Source of the DNA: UBA7803 sp041686955
Lineage (GTDB): Bacteria > Pseudomonadota > Gammaproteobacteria > Pseudomonadales > Azotimanducaceae
DNA length: 17,702 nt
Reading direction: 5' to 3'
Assembly (NCBI GenBank): GCA_041686955.1
Contig: JAWLCV010000081.1
Span: forward strand, 1-17,702
Shown here: in pieces, positions 1 to 7,454 of the stretch
How the letters are laid out: the number at the start of each line of letters is the position of its first letter
Numbering within the stretch: position 1 is the first letter of the stretch
Notes under the pieces: generated by a model
The model's input: the letters and a program-made list of their open reading frames with translations, nothing else
Database searches by the model: none
What the model was told of the DNA's origin: nothing
Translations under genes and position numbers: made by a program

Positions 1-687
1 GATCTGCAGCTCGCCGTTCTTGCCCGGCGGCGTGGATTCCAGAATCTCGAAGATGTCCGGCGTGAGGATGTAGCGGCCGATGATGGCCAGGTTGCTGGGA
101 GCGTCCTCCGGTGCGGGCTTCTCCACCATGTCGGTGACGCGAACCAGCCGGTCGCTGATGACGTCGCCGACGATGACGCCGTAGGACGCGGTCTCGGTGG
201 GCGGCACCTCCTCGATGGCGACGATGCTGCAGCGGAACTGTTTGAACAGGCTCACCATCTGGTGCAGCACGCCCTGACGGGTGCCGAAGCAAAGGTCGTC
301 TGCCAGCACCACCCCGAACGGCTCGTCGCCCACCAGGGTGCGGCCCGTGAGGATGGCGTCGCCCAGACCTTTCATTGCCTTCTGGCGGGTGTAGGAGAAA
401 GAGCACTGCTCGATGAGCGCCCGAATGCCGTCGAGCATCTTCTCCTTGCCGGTGCCGGCGATCTGGTGCTCGAGCTCGTAGCTGACGTCGAAATGATCCT
501 CGATGGCGCGCTTGCCCCGCCCCGTGACGAAGCCGATGTCCGTGAGGCCCGCCTCCACCGCTTCCTCGACCCCGTACTGGACCAGCGGCTTGTCGAGGAT
601 GGGCAGGATCTCTTTGGGCATGGCCTTGGTAGCAGGCAGAAATCGGGTACCGTAGCCCGCCACGGGCATCAGGCATTTTTTGATCAT
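1..687 (-). CDS. galU: UTP--glucose-1-phosphate uridylyltransferase (partial, C-terminus outside window)
   Basis: This cytoplasmic enzyme makes UDP-glucose from UTP and glucose-1-phosphate, for envelope polysaccharides and osmoprotectant sugars. The N-terminus starts MIKKCLMPVAGYGTRFLPAT and continues KAMPKEILPI, the nucleotide-binding signature of bacterial GalU. The segment MVEKPAPEDAPSNLAIIGRY, near residue 195, carries the EKP lysine motif typical of the family. The window holds 229 codons; family members are usually about 290-300 residues, so roughly 60-70 residues are missing beyond base 1. The ATG at 687 is preceded by AAGGA about 10 nt upstream and matches the usual MIKK family start. 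It lies downstream of, and on the same strand as, the LexA-box gene, 145 bp away. No convincing promoter of its own was seen. Confidence 0.96.
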   Translation of the reverse strand, partial: MIKKCLMPVAGYGTRFLPATKAMPKEILPILDKPLVQYGVEEAVEAGLTDIGFVTGRGKRAIEDHFDVSYELEHQIAGTGKEKMLDGIRALIEQCSFSYTRQKAMKGLGDAILTGRTLVGDEPFGVVLADDLCFGTRQGVLHQMVSLFKQFRCSIVAIEEVPPTETASYGVIVGDVISDRLVRVTDMVEKPAPEDAPSNLAIIGRYILTPDIFEILESTPPGKNGELQI

Positions 688-732
688 GAAATCCGTTTCC
701 TTTTGAAGAGCCTACGAAGTGCCTCGCCCACC

Positions 733-758
733 GGGGTGCGATGGTAACCCCGCACCCC
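733..758. terminator. stem-loop between the SOS-type gene and galU, possible terminator
   Basis: GGGGTGCG (733-740) and CGCACCCC (751-758) form a perfect 8-bp stem around a 10-nt loop. No T-tract follows on either strand, so it is not a canonical intrinsic terminator. It lies about 75 nt past the stop of the upstream minus-strand gene and in the galU leader region. It could separate the two genes or simply be structure in the leader. Confidence 0.3.
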
Positions 759-832
759 ACCGGAAGCCGTGAAAGCTTCACAGATTGATGGGCAAACTTC
801 TACCCGATCGCGCAAGGGGCCGCCGAGGGCGA

Positions 833-1126
833 TCAGCGGTCGAGCTCGGACTCCGCGAGCAGCGCGCGCAGGTGGCGGCAGATGGCGATGCCAGCCTGGG
901 TCTGCTGGGGCGAGCGGTCGGGAAAGCGCCGGATGGTGCGGGACAGGCGCCTGGCCGCCTGAAGATGCCCCGGAGCCGTCTTCGCGGTGCCGGTGGGTCG
1001 GCCATGGTCGGGTGTCGTTCCCGGGGAATCGGCAGCACGGGAGACTTCGGCGGCGGAGGCCGGTGCGGGTGTACCGCCCGGCCCCGGTGCCTCCAGCTCG
1101 TCGAACAATGGCAACGTGCCCGCCAT
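833..1126 (-). CDS. Small LexA-box-controlled protein of unknown function (97 aa)
   Basis: I do not recognise this protein. It starts MAGTLPLFDELEAPGPGG, has a Pro/Ala/Gly/Thr-rich, probably disordered middle (about residues 14-50), and ends in a basic segment likely to be helical (HLQAARRLSRTIRRFPDRS, then an Ala/Leu-rich tail). The C-terminal half has strongly GC-biased third codon positions, as expected of a real gene here. A near-consensus LexA box lies just upstream, which suggests SOS control. An in-frame ATG at 1138 is possible, but it is part of the proposed -10 (TATGAT). The ATG at 1126 would lie at or next to the transcription start, giving a leaderless message. Neither start has a clear ribosome-binding site. 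It is too short and unlike SulA, LexA, RecX or ImuA to take those names. Function is open. Confidence 0.6.
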   Translation of the reverse strand: MAGTLPLFDELEAPGPGGTPAPASAAEVSRAADSPGTTPDHGRPTGTAKTAPGHLQAARRLSRTIRRFPDRSPQQTQAGIAICRHLRALLAESELDR

Positions 1127-1133
1127 GGATCGG

Positions 1134-1164
1134 ATCATAGCCGATACTGTATATCCATACAATG
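1134..1164 (-). promoter_or_regulatory. LexA (SOS) box overlapping a sigma-70-like promoter
   Basis: The plus-strand text TACTGTATATCCATACAATG (1145-1164) matches the enterobacterial LexA consensus at 16 of 20 positions, with CTGT-N8-ACAA as its core. Read leftward, TTGTAT (1162-1157) can serve as -35 and TATGAT (1139-1134) as -10, separated by exactly 17 bp. The operator would therefore cover the -35 and most of the spacer, a classic repression layout. It begins 1 nt past the clpB stop codon, so it can only serve the small gene at 833-1126 and perhaps galU. Confidence 0.75.
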
Positions 1165-1165
1165 C

Positions 1166-3739
1166 TCAGTGGTCGAAGCTGAAGGCGCCGTCCGCGAAGC
1201 CGATCCGCACCGTGTCCCCCGGGCCGAAGTCGCCGGCCAGGAGACGCGACGCCAGGGGGTTCTCCACCCGCCGCTGGATCACCCGCTTCAAGGGCCGGGC
1301 GCCGTATACCGGGTCGTAGCCCTCCTCCACCAGCGCGTCCACGGCCTCGGGAGCGAGCACGATGCGGATGTCCTGATCCTCGAGGCGTCGCTCCAGCACC
1401 TGGAACTGGATCTCGGCGATCTGCCGGACCTGCTCCCGGTCGAGGGGATGGAACACCACCAGGTCGTCGATTCGATTGATGAACTCCGGCCGGAAGTGCT
1501 GGGCCACCACCCCCATCACCGTGGAGCGGATGCGTTCGAAGTCGCCCTCCTCCGCCAGGGTCTGAATGGCCTCGGACCCCAGGTTGGAGGTCATCACCAG
1601 CACGGTGTTGCGAAAGTCCACGGTGCGGCCGTGGCCGTCCGTGAGGCGCCCGTCGTCCAGCACCTGCAACAGAATGTTGAACACGTCCGGGTGCGCCTTC
1701 TCGATCTCGTCGAGCAGGATCAGCGAGTAAGGCCGGCGCCGCACCCGCTCGGTGAGGTAACCGCCCTCCTCGTAGCCCACGTAACCCGGCGGCGCACCGA
1801 TCAGTCGGGCCACCGAATGCTTTTCCATGAACTCGGACATGTCCACCCGGATCATGGCGTCCTCGCTGTCGAAGAGCACCTCGGCCAGGGCCTTGCAGAG
1901 CTCGGTCTTGCCAACCCCGGTCGGCCCGAGAAACATGAACGAGCCGTTGGGACGGTTCGGGTCCGACAGACCCGCCCGGGAGCGGCGAACGGCCTCGGAC
2001 ACGGCGCGAACCGCTTCGTCCTGACCCACCACCCGCTTGTGCAGCTCGTCCTCGAGCCGCAGCAGCTTCTCCTTCTCGCCCTCGAGCAGCTTGGAGATGG
2101 GAATGCCCGTCCAGCGGGAAACCACCTCGCCGATCTCTTCTTCGGTGACGCGATTGCGCAAAAGCTGCCGGGGCGCCGCCTCGCCGTTGGCGCCGGCCTC
2201 GGCGAGCTGGCGCTCCAGCTCGGGAATGCGCCCGTATTGCAGCTCCGACATCCGGGTGAGATCGCCCGCGCGCCGCGCCGCCTCGAACTCCAGACGCGCC
2301 GCGTCCAGCTCCTCCTTGATTTCCTGGGTGCCGCGCAGGGACGCCTTCTCCGCCTTCCAGATCTCCTCGAGGTCGGCGTACTCCCTTTCGAGCTCCGAGA
2401 TGGAGTCCTCCAGGCTCTTGAGCCGCTTCTTGCTGGCCTCGTCGGTCTCGTGCTTGAGCGCCTCGGCCTCCATCTTGAGCTGAATCAGCCGGCGATCGAG
2501 GCGGTCCATGGCCTCGGGCTTGGAATCCATCTCCATGCGGATGCGGCTCGCCGCCTCGTCGATCAGGTCGATGGCCTTGTCGGGAAGCTGGCGATCCGTG
2601 ATGTAACGATGGGACAAACGGGCCGCGGCCACGACGGCCGGGTCGGTGATGTCCACCCCGTGATGCAGCTCGTAACGCTCCTTCAGCCCCCGCAGGATGG
2701 CGATGGTGTCTTCCACGCTGGGCTCGTCCACCAGCACCTTCTGGAAGCGCCGCTCCAGCGCGGCGTCCTTCTCGATGTGCTGGCGGTACTCGTCCAGAGT
2801 GGTCGCGCCCACGCAGTGCAGCTCGCCGCGGGCCAGCGCGGGTTTGAGCATGTTGCCCGCATCCATGGCGCCTTCCGCCTTGCCGGCACCCACCATCGTG
2901 TGGAGCTCGTCGATGAACAGGATCACGTTGCCTTCCTGCTTGGACAGCTCGTTGAGCACGGCCTTCAGGCGCTCCTCGAACTCACCGCGGAACTTGGCGC
3001 CGGCGATGAGCGCGCCCATGTCGAGCGCCAGAATGCGCTTGTTCTTGAGACCCTCCGGCACCTCGCCGTTCAGGATCCGCTGGGCGAGCCCCTCCACGAT
3101 GGCGGTCTTACCCACCCCCGGCTCACCGATGAGCACCGGGTTGTTCTTCGTCCGCCGCTGCAGCACCTGGATGGTTCGACGAATCTCGTCGTCGCGGCCG
3201 ATGACCGGGTCGAGCTTACCTTCCTCGGCGCGCGCGGTGAGGTCCACCGTGTACTTGTCGAGCGCCTGCCGGTGCTCCTCGGCATTGGGATCGGATACCG
3301 TCTCACCCTTTCTCGTCACTTCGATCACCTGCTCCAGGGCCTGTTGGTTCACGCCGCACTCGTTCAGCACGGCGGCGGTGGCGGAATCGGCGAACATGGC
3401 GAGCAGCACCTGCTCCGTGGAGAGGTAGCTGTCGCCGGACTTCTGCGCCAGGCGGTCCGCCATGTTCAGCACCTTGGCGAACGCAGGAGAAACACCCACC
3501 TCGCCGGTGGGCGACTTCAACGTCGGCAGCGCGTCCACCGCTTCGGAGATGCGTGCGCGCAGGCGTTCGGCGTTGCCGCCGGCACGAATCAGCATGGGCA
3601 GAACGGAACCGTCGCGCTGCTCGACCAGAACCGAGAGCAGGTGAATCGGCTCCACGGCGCTGTGATCCTTGCCCACGGCCAGGGACTGCGCATCGCTGAG
3701 CGCGTTCTGCAATCGGCTGGTCATTTTGTCCAAACGCAT
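1166..3739 (-). CDS. clpB: ATP-dependent disaggregase ClpB (Hsp104 family)
   Basis: This cytoplasmic hexameric AAA+ chaperone pulls proteins out of aggregates together with DnaK/DnaJ/GrpE. The 857 residues match the family's usual length. The Clp N-domain covers about residues 1-145. The first AAA domain has Walker A GEPGVGKT (205-212) and Walker B VILFIDE (272-278). Its pore loop is GAKFRGEFEER, with Phe in place of the Tyr of E. coli, a conservative change. The coiled-coil middle domain spans about 400-525. The second AAA domain has GPTGVGKT (605-612), pore loop GAPPGYVGYEEGG and Walker B LILLDEIE (673-680). The presence of the middle domain separates ClpB from ClpA and ClpC. The ATG at 3739 fits the family start MRLDKMTSRLQNALSDAQ and has AGGGA upstream. 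A sigma-32-like promoter lies upstream (3769-3795). Confidence 0.98.
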   Translation of the reverse strand: MRLDKMTSRLQNALSDAQSLAVGKDHSAVEPIHLLSVLVEQRDGSVLPMLIRAGGNAERLRARISEAVDALPTLKSPTGEVGVSPAFAKVLNMADRLAQKSGDSYLSTEQVLLAMFADSATAAVLNECGVNQQALEQVIEVTRKGETVSDPNAEEHRQALDKYTVDLTARAEEGKLDPVIGRDDEIRRTIQVLQRRTKNNPVLIGEPGVGKTAIVEGLAQRILNGEVPEGLKNKRILALDMGALIAGAKFRGEFEERLKAVLNELSKQEGNVILFIDELHTMVGAGKAEGAMDAGNMLKPALARGELHCVGATTLDEYRQHIEKDAALERRFQKVLVDEPSVEDTIAILRGLKERYELHHGVDITDPAVVAAARLSHRYITDRQLPDKAIDLIDEAASRIRMEMDSKPEAMDRLDRRLIQLKMEAEALKHETDEASKKRLKSLEDSISELEREYADLEEIWKAEKASLRGTQEIKEELDAARLEFEAARRAGDLTRMSELQYGRIPELERQLAEAGANGEAAPRQLLRNRVTEEEIGEVVSRWTGIPISKLLEGEKEKLLRLEDELHKRVVGQDEAVRAVSEAVRRSRAGLSDPNRPNGSFMFLGPTGVGKTELCKALAEVLFDSEDAMIRVDMSEFMEKHSVARLIGAPPGYVGYEEGGYLTERVRRRPYSLILLDEIEKAHPDVFNILLQVLDDGRLTDGHGRTVDFRNTVLVMTSNLGSEAIQTLAEEGDFERIRSTVMGVVAQHFRPEFINRIDDLVVFHPLDREQVRQIAEIQFQVLERRLEDQDIRIVLAPEAVDALVEEGYDPVYGARPLKRVIQRRVENPLASRLLAGDFGPGDTVRIGFADGAFSFDH

Positions 3740-3763
3740 CTTCGTTCCCTAAAAATCGACTGC

Positions 3764-3772
3764 TGGTACAAT
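3764..3772 (+). promoter_or_regulatory. Extended -10 promoter for the PilZ/DUF2244 pair
   Basis: TGGTACAAT is an extended -10 (TG-N-TACAAT, 5 of 6 bases of TATAAT). There is no good -35 at 16-18 bp, as is common for extended -10 promoters. Transcription would begin near 3779. This rules out the in-frame ATG at 3771 as the start codon, because that ATG lies inside the -10. Confidence 0.55.
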
Positions 3773-3795
3773 GCGGGCGGCCGTGTCGATTTCAA
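3769..3795 (-). promoter_or_regulatory. Sigma-32-like heat-shock promoter of clpB
   Basis: On the minus strand TTGAAA (3795-3790) is followed after 13 bp by CCGCATTG (3776-3769). The sigma-32 consensus is CTTGAAA, about 13 bp, CCCCATnT. The -35 core is perfect, the -10 matches 6 of 7 informative positions, and the spacer equals that of E. coli dnaK P1. Transcription would begin near 3762, about 23 nt upstream of the clpB start. The -10 overlaps the -10 of the divergent plus-strand promoter. Confidence 0.65.
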
Positions 3796-3815
3796 CCTTC
3801 CACATGCAGGGCCTT

Positions 3816-4571
3816 ATGGAGCAGAGACGCTATCCGCGGATTCAAGTGCCGCTGCTGGTGGAGCTGAAGCATCCGTCGCTCGGATCCTTGCGCTGCATGG
3901 CGAGAGATGTATCCGAAGGCGGCGTGTACGTGTATACGCAGAAGCCGAACATCAAGCCGGGCGCCAAGGTGAAGCTCACGTTGCTCAATGCCCTGCAGGT
4001 GGAGGCTCAGCCGACCCCGACCGTGGAGATGGAGGTGAAGCGGGTCGAGGACGAAGGTCTGGGTCTCGCCTTCATCAACGCCACCGGCCGCCACCTGTGG
4101 CAGAGCGTGGAGCGGATGCGCACGGAGCTGGCCGTGGGCCGGGACTACTTCCAGGTGCACGTGAACGTAATGGTCAGCAACGGCTCCGGCGCATTGCTGC
4201 TGGTGCAGCAGCACGGCCGGTGGACGTTCCCCGCCACCTTCCTGATGGTGGGCGAGGATTGGCAGGAGTCGGTGAAGCGGTTCCTGCGCGAGGATTTCGC
4301 CATCGAGCTCGAGAGCATCGGTCCGGTGGTCACCCTCAGCACGGTGGGCGGTACCGAGTTGCCGGAGACCGCCGTTCTCGACCTCTTCGTGGAAGCCGCC
4401 ACCGGGTCCGAATCCGAGCCGTGCGACCCGGCCCCCACCAGCCGCTACCGGGCGGCACGCTGGATCGACCGCCGCCGCCGGGTGGAGGAATCCACCTTCG
4501 TCAGCAATCAGGTGCGTGCCCTGGCCGATGCCGCGCTGCAGCGCCGTGCCGGGGAGGAGGACGGAGATTGA
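3816..4571 (+). CDS. PilZ domain protein with a degenerate Nudix-like C-terminal domain
   Basis: This is probably a cytoplasmic cyclic-di-GMP receptor of 251 aa. The PilZ domain covers about residues 4-105. It has both ligand motifs: RRYPR (4-8, the RxxxR arm) and DVSEGG (31-36, the D/NxSxxG arm). Residues 112-245 resemble a Nudix fold: VNVMVSNGSGALLLVQQHG, then GRWTFP, then a Nudix-box-like helix ending in RFLRED. Aligned to the MutT box, Glu147, Arg155, Glu159 and Asp160 remain. The first Gly (Thr141), the catalytic Glu after the Arg (Phe156) and the last Gly (Ala162) are lost, so hydrolysis is unlikely and a ligand-binding role is my inference. I chose ATG 3816, which gives the typical PilZ start MEQRRYPRI and has a closely spaced AGGG. 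ATG 3804 is possible. Confidence 0.85.
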   Translation: MEQRRYPRIQVPLLVELKHPSLGSLRCMARDVSEGGVYVYTQKPNIKPGAKVKLTLLNALQVEAQPTPTVEMEVKRVEDEGLGLAFINATGRHLWQSVERMRTELAVGRDYFQVHVNVMVSNGSGALLLVQQHGRWTFPATFLMVGEDWQESVKRFLREDFAIELESIGPVVTLSTVGGTELPETAVLDLFVEAATGSESEPCDPAPTSRYRAARWIDRRRRVEESTFVSNQVRALADAALQRRAGEEDGD

Positions 4572-5068
4572 TCGCCAGCGAGTTCGACCGCGCGGGCCCC
4601 GGCGGCCGCATCGTGCTGCGGCCGAACCGATCCTGGAGCTGGCGCGCCAACACCTATCTGGTGGCGACCCTCATGGCCGTCTCCGGAAGCATGGCCTCGG
4701 TGTTCGCCTATCGCGGCATGTGGGTCATCCTGCCGTTCACGGCCCTCGAGATGTCCGTGCTGCTCGCCTGCCTGTACTACTGCGTACGGCGAACCCACCT
4801 CCAGGAAGTGCTCACGTTCTCTCCCGACTACCTGATCTTCGAGCGCGGCATCACGCGCCCCCAGATCCGCCGCCGTTTTCAACGCTACTTCACCCGATTC
4901 TGCGTTCGTGCGGCGGAGCATCCCTGGTACCGCACCCGCGTGTCCGTGCGCTGCCGTGAAACCGACCTCGAGATCGGCAGCTTCCTCACCAGCGAGGAGA
5001 AAGAAGACCTGGTCGCGGCGCTGCGAGACATGATCTGGCGGTTGGACTCGGCTCGCGCTCGCCAGTAA
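4568..5068 (+). CDS. DUF2244 family inner-membrane protein
   Basis: This 166-aa protein of unknown function belongs to the DUF2244 family. It has a short cytoplasmic lead (RPNRSWSWRAN), two membrane segments at about residues 30-47 (VATLMAVSGSMASVFAY) and 52-72 (VILPFTALEMSVLLACLYY), and a soluble C-terminal part with FSPDYLIFERG and EIGSFLTSEEKEDLVAAL. The start is TTG at 4568, with GGAGG (4556-4560) 7 nt upstream. The TTG overlaps the stop of the PilZ gene as TTGA, so translation is probably coupled. No ATG or GTG nearby fits as well. The family is common in proteobacteria and its role is not established. The last 184 bp overlap the 3' end of comEC in antisense. Confidence 0.88.
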   Translation: MIASEFDRAGPGGRIVLRPNRSWSWRANTYLVATLMAVSGSMASVFAYRGMWVILPFTALEMSVLLACLYYCVRRTHLQEVLTFSPDYLIFERGITRPQIRRRFQRYFTRFCVRAAEHPWYRTRVSVRCRETDLEIGSFLTSEEKEDLVAALRDMIWRLDSARARQ

Positions 5069-7392
5069 GGGGCCCGGTCCGCGCGCCAGCGAACCACTCG
5101 CTCCGGCTCACTGCTCTGCCAGATCAGCGCCCCCTCCAGCCCCGTCTGATACAGCCGCGCGCCCACCCGCCGGTAACGCTCCACCACCTGGGGGTGGGGA
5201 TGACCGAAGCGGTTGTTCCGGCCCGCGCTGACGAAGACCAGGGCCGGCCTCAGCAGCCTCACCAGAGCCGCCGACGAGGAGGTGGCGCTGCCGTGGTGCG
5301 GGGCGAACAGCAGGGTTACCCCCAGCGACCCGCCCGCTTCGCGCAGGCGCCGCAGCAGCGCCGGCTCCACCCGACTGCTCAGGTCGCCGGCCAGCAGCAT
5401 GCGGTGCCGGCCGTCGTCCACCAACAGAACACAGGAACGGTCGTTGTCCGACGCATCCGCGGGCCGCGGCAGCCGCAGCACGCGAAACGTCACGCCGTCC
5501 CAGCGCCAACGGCGGCCGTGGCACGATGCGGTTTCCGGCCGAAGGCCGGCGTCCGGCCGAACGCCGGAGCTCAGGACCTGCCCCACTTCCACCACGGACG
5601 ACACGTAGCGCGCCCCGCCCACGTGGTCCAGATCCTCGTGACTGAGGATGACGGTATCCAGCCGGGGCGCCCCCGTTGCCAGCAGGCTCGGCACCACCAC
5701 GGCACTGCCGGTCTCGAACCCGCTGGGGAACGCCGGCCCGGCATCGAACAGCAGCCGGTGGCCGCGGGTATCCACCAGGACCGCCGTGCCCTGCCCGACG
5801 TCGAGGGCCGCCACCCGGTATTCGCCCATCTGCAGTCGCGGTGACCGGTGCGCCAGCATCAGGGCGAAGCACAGCGCCAGCACCGGCAGATGCCAGCGCG
5901 GCGGCTCGAGCAGCCACCACAACGCGCAGAGCTGGGCGGCCAGCAGCGCGAGCGGAGGAGCAGCCGGGTGTAGCGCCGGCGCCCGGGCCAGCCATCCCAG
6001 CCACGCCATCACGCCAGCCAGGGTGAGGTCCGCCAGGCGAAAGACCAGCTCCGCGGCCGCGGTCGAGAGCGCCGCCAGAGCGCCTCCGAGCAGGGTCAGC
6101 GGCACCACCACCAGGCTCATCGCCGGCACGGCGAGCAGGTTCGCCGGGATTCCCGTCCACGGCAGGCTGCCCGTGCCGAGGGCCAGCAGCGGCAACAATC
6201 CGAGACTCAGCGCCGCTTGAGCGCGAAACAGGGCCGCCACCCGACTCTGCCGGCCGCAGCGGCCGCCCAGTACCATCAGCAGAACGAACACGGCGCCGAA
6301 CGACAGCCAGAAACCCTGCTGGTGCACGGCCAGGGGGTCGAACACGAGCACCGCGGCCAGAGCGAGGAGCAGCCCGCTCTCCACCCGGCCGGTACGTCCC
6401 CAGCTCGACCAGGCGAGAACGCTGACGCTCATCAGCAACGCGCGCAGGGCAGGCACGCCGGCGCCCGCCAGGGCGACGTAGGCCGAAGCCACCGCCGCGC
6501 CGCCCAACGCGCCGGCGCTGCGCGCGTCGAGCCACAACGGCAGCAGCGGGCAGACCCTCGAGGCCCAGCGGGCCAGCAGCAATCCGAGGGCGGCCGCCAG
6601 GGAGACGTGCAGCCCCGAGATCACCATCAGATGCACCGTTCCGGTGGCCCGGAACGTCTCCCAATGGGATCCGTCGATGCCCCCGGACCAGCCGGTGAGA
6701 AGCGCCTGGAGGATGCCCCGCCGGGGCAGGCCGGACTCCGCCAGCATCGCCGTCAGAGCATCGCGGGCGCGCTGGATCGGCGCCGGCGGCGGCCGGGCCA
6801 GCAGCGTGCCGCTGCGAACGTACCCCGTGGCGTCGATGCCGGCTCCGAGCAGCCAGCGCTCGTAGTCGAAGCCCCCCGGATTGGCGTAGCCCCAGGGACC
6901 CCGCAGCACGGCCCGGAACCTCCACACATCGCCTCGCCGCACCGATTCCGCCCCGTACCAGGAAAGGCGCAGCGACGCTCCCTCGGACACGCCGCTCGCG
7001 GAAGACGAGACTCTGGCCTGAAAGCGCAGGGCCGGCGGCTGGCCCGGCGCCACCCGCAGCGGCAGCGGATCGCTTTCCACCCGCGCCGTCACCGCCACCG
7101 CGTCCCGCGGCGCCGGATCACCGGCCCTGCCTGCGACGCCTTCGCCGTGCCGGGCCACCAGCGCCTGGTGGTGGGCGGTCGCGCTCCAGAAGAGCCCGGC
7201 CAGCAGTCCCAGCCCAACCAGCGGCCACGCCCGGCCCGGACTCCGACGGCGGAACCGCGGCAGCAGAAGAATCCACCCCGCACCCGCGCAGCCGGCCAGC
7301 AGCGCCACCCTGCCCGGCAGAGTCTCCGCGCCGGGCCAGGGGACGGCGAGCATCAGTCCGCCGCCGCAGAAGCCCGCCAGAAACCCCTGCAT
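4885..7392 (-). CDS. comEC: ComEC/Rec2-family DNA uptake channel protein
   Basis: This inner-membrane protein is thought to carry single-stranded DNA into the cytoplasm during natural transformation. Its 835 residues hold an N-terminal DUF4131 region with membrane segments (about 1-195) and the polytopic Competence domain (about 215-515, with HLMVISGLHVSL at 254-265). A C-terminal metallo-beta-lactamase-like domain follows, starting ALDVGQGTAVLVD. Its metal motif SHEDLDHVGG has His585, Asp587, Asp589 and His590, and APHHGSATSSS follows later. The ATG at 7392 has AAGG upstream. The homologous sequence appears to end near residue 775 (RADRAPYWR). The last 60 residues are antisense to the DUF2244 gene and look like a lost-stop extension. 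No other competence genes are visible nearby. Confidence 0.94.
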   Translation of the reverse strand: MQGFLAGFCGGGLMLAVPWPGAETLPGRVALLAGCAGAGWILLLPRFRRRSPGRAWPLVGLGLLAGLFWSATAHHQALVARHGEGVAGRAGDPAPRDAVAVTARVESDPLPLRVAPGQPPALRFQARVSSSASGVSEGASLRLSWYGAESVRRGDVWRFRAVLRGPWGYANPGGFDYERWLLGAGIDATGYVRSGTLLARPPPAPIQRARDALTAMLAESGLPRRGILQALLTGWSGGIDGSHWETFRATGTVHLMVISGLHVSLAAALGLLLARWASRVCPLLPLWLDARSAGALGGAAVASAYVALAGAGVPALRALLMSVSVLAWSSWGRTGRVESGLLLALAAVLVFDPLAVHQQGFWLSFGAVFVLLMVLGGRCGRQSRVAALFRAQAALSLGLLPLLALGTGSLPWTGIPANLLAVPAMSLVVVPLTLLGGALAALSTAAAELVFRLADLTLAGVMAWLGWLARAPALHPAAPPLALLAAQLCALWWLLEPPRWHLPVLALCFALMLAHRSPRLQMGEYRVAALDVGQGTAVLVDTRGHRLLFDAGPAFPSGFETGSAVVVPSLLATGAPRLDTVILSHEDLDHVGGARYVSSVVEVGQVLSSGVRPDAGLRPETASCHGRRWRWDGVTFRVLRLPRPADASDNDRSCVLLVDDGRHRMLLAGDLSSRVEPALLRRLREAGGSLGVTLLFAPHHGSATSSSAALVRLLRPALVFVSAGRNNRFGHPHPQVVERYRRVGARLYQTGLEGALIWQSSEPERVVRWRADRAPYWRARAESNRQIMSRSAATRSSFSSLVRKLPISRSVSRQRTDTRVRYQGCSAARTQNRVK

Positions 7393-7408
7393 GTACCGCC
7401 TTCGCCGT

Positions 7409-7454
7409 CCGGGTGCATAATTTCCTTTATGCCGGGTGCATAATTGTCTTTATG
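7409..7454. repeat. 23-bp tandem duplication, each copy with a GCATAA-N6-TTATGC dyad
   Basis: Two adjacent 23-bp units (7409-7431 and 7432-7454) agree at 21 of 23 positions. Each begins CCGGGTGCATAAT and ends CTTTATG. Each contains the inverted repeat GCATAA-N6-TTATGC (7415-7432 and 7438-7455). Each also has a CATAAT hexamer resembling a -10, with an ATG 7 nt after it. The repeat fills most of the 59-bp region between the divergent comEC and DUF2062 starts, so it may be an operator, a doubled promoter, or both. Confidence 0.85.

Noticed and set aside
769..781. Short palindrome GTGAA-AGC-TTCAC upstream of galU
   Set aside because: Five-bp arms around a HindIII-like centre are too short to call an operator without a second copy; none was seen nearby.
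3771..3815. Upstream ATG (3771) as start of the PilZ protein
   Set aside because: The ATG lies in the extended -10 TGGTACAAT, upstream of the likely transcription start, and has no ribosome-binding site. The extra residues are not family-like.
785..4567. A very long open frame on the plus strand opposite clpB and running through the PilZ gene
   Set aside because: It is antisense to a full-length, strongly conserved clpB and out of frame with the PilZ gene. Only its last part (4568-5068) is a real gene. Long antisense frames are expected at this GC content.
5108..6925. A 605-codon open frame inside comEC in another minus-strand frame, and a 408-codon plus-strand frame at 6217-7443
   Set aside because: Both are Arg/Gly/Pro/Ala-rich shadow translations of a clear ComEC sequence and show no domain.
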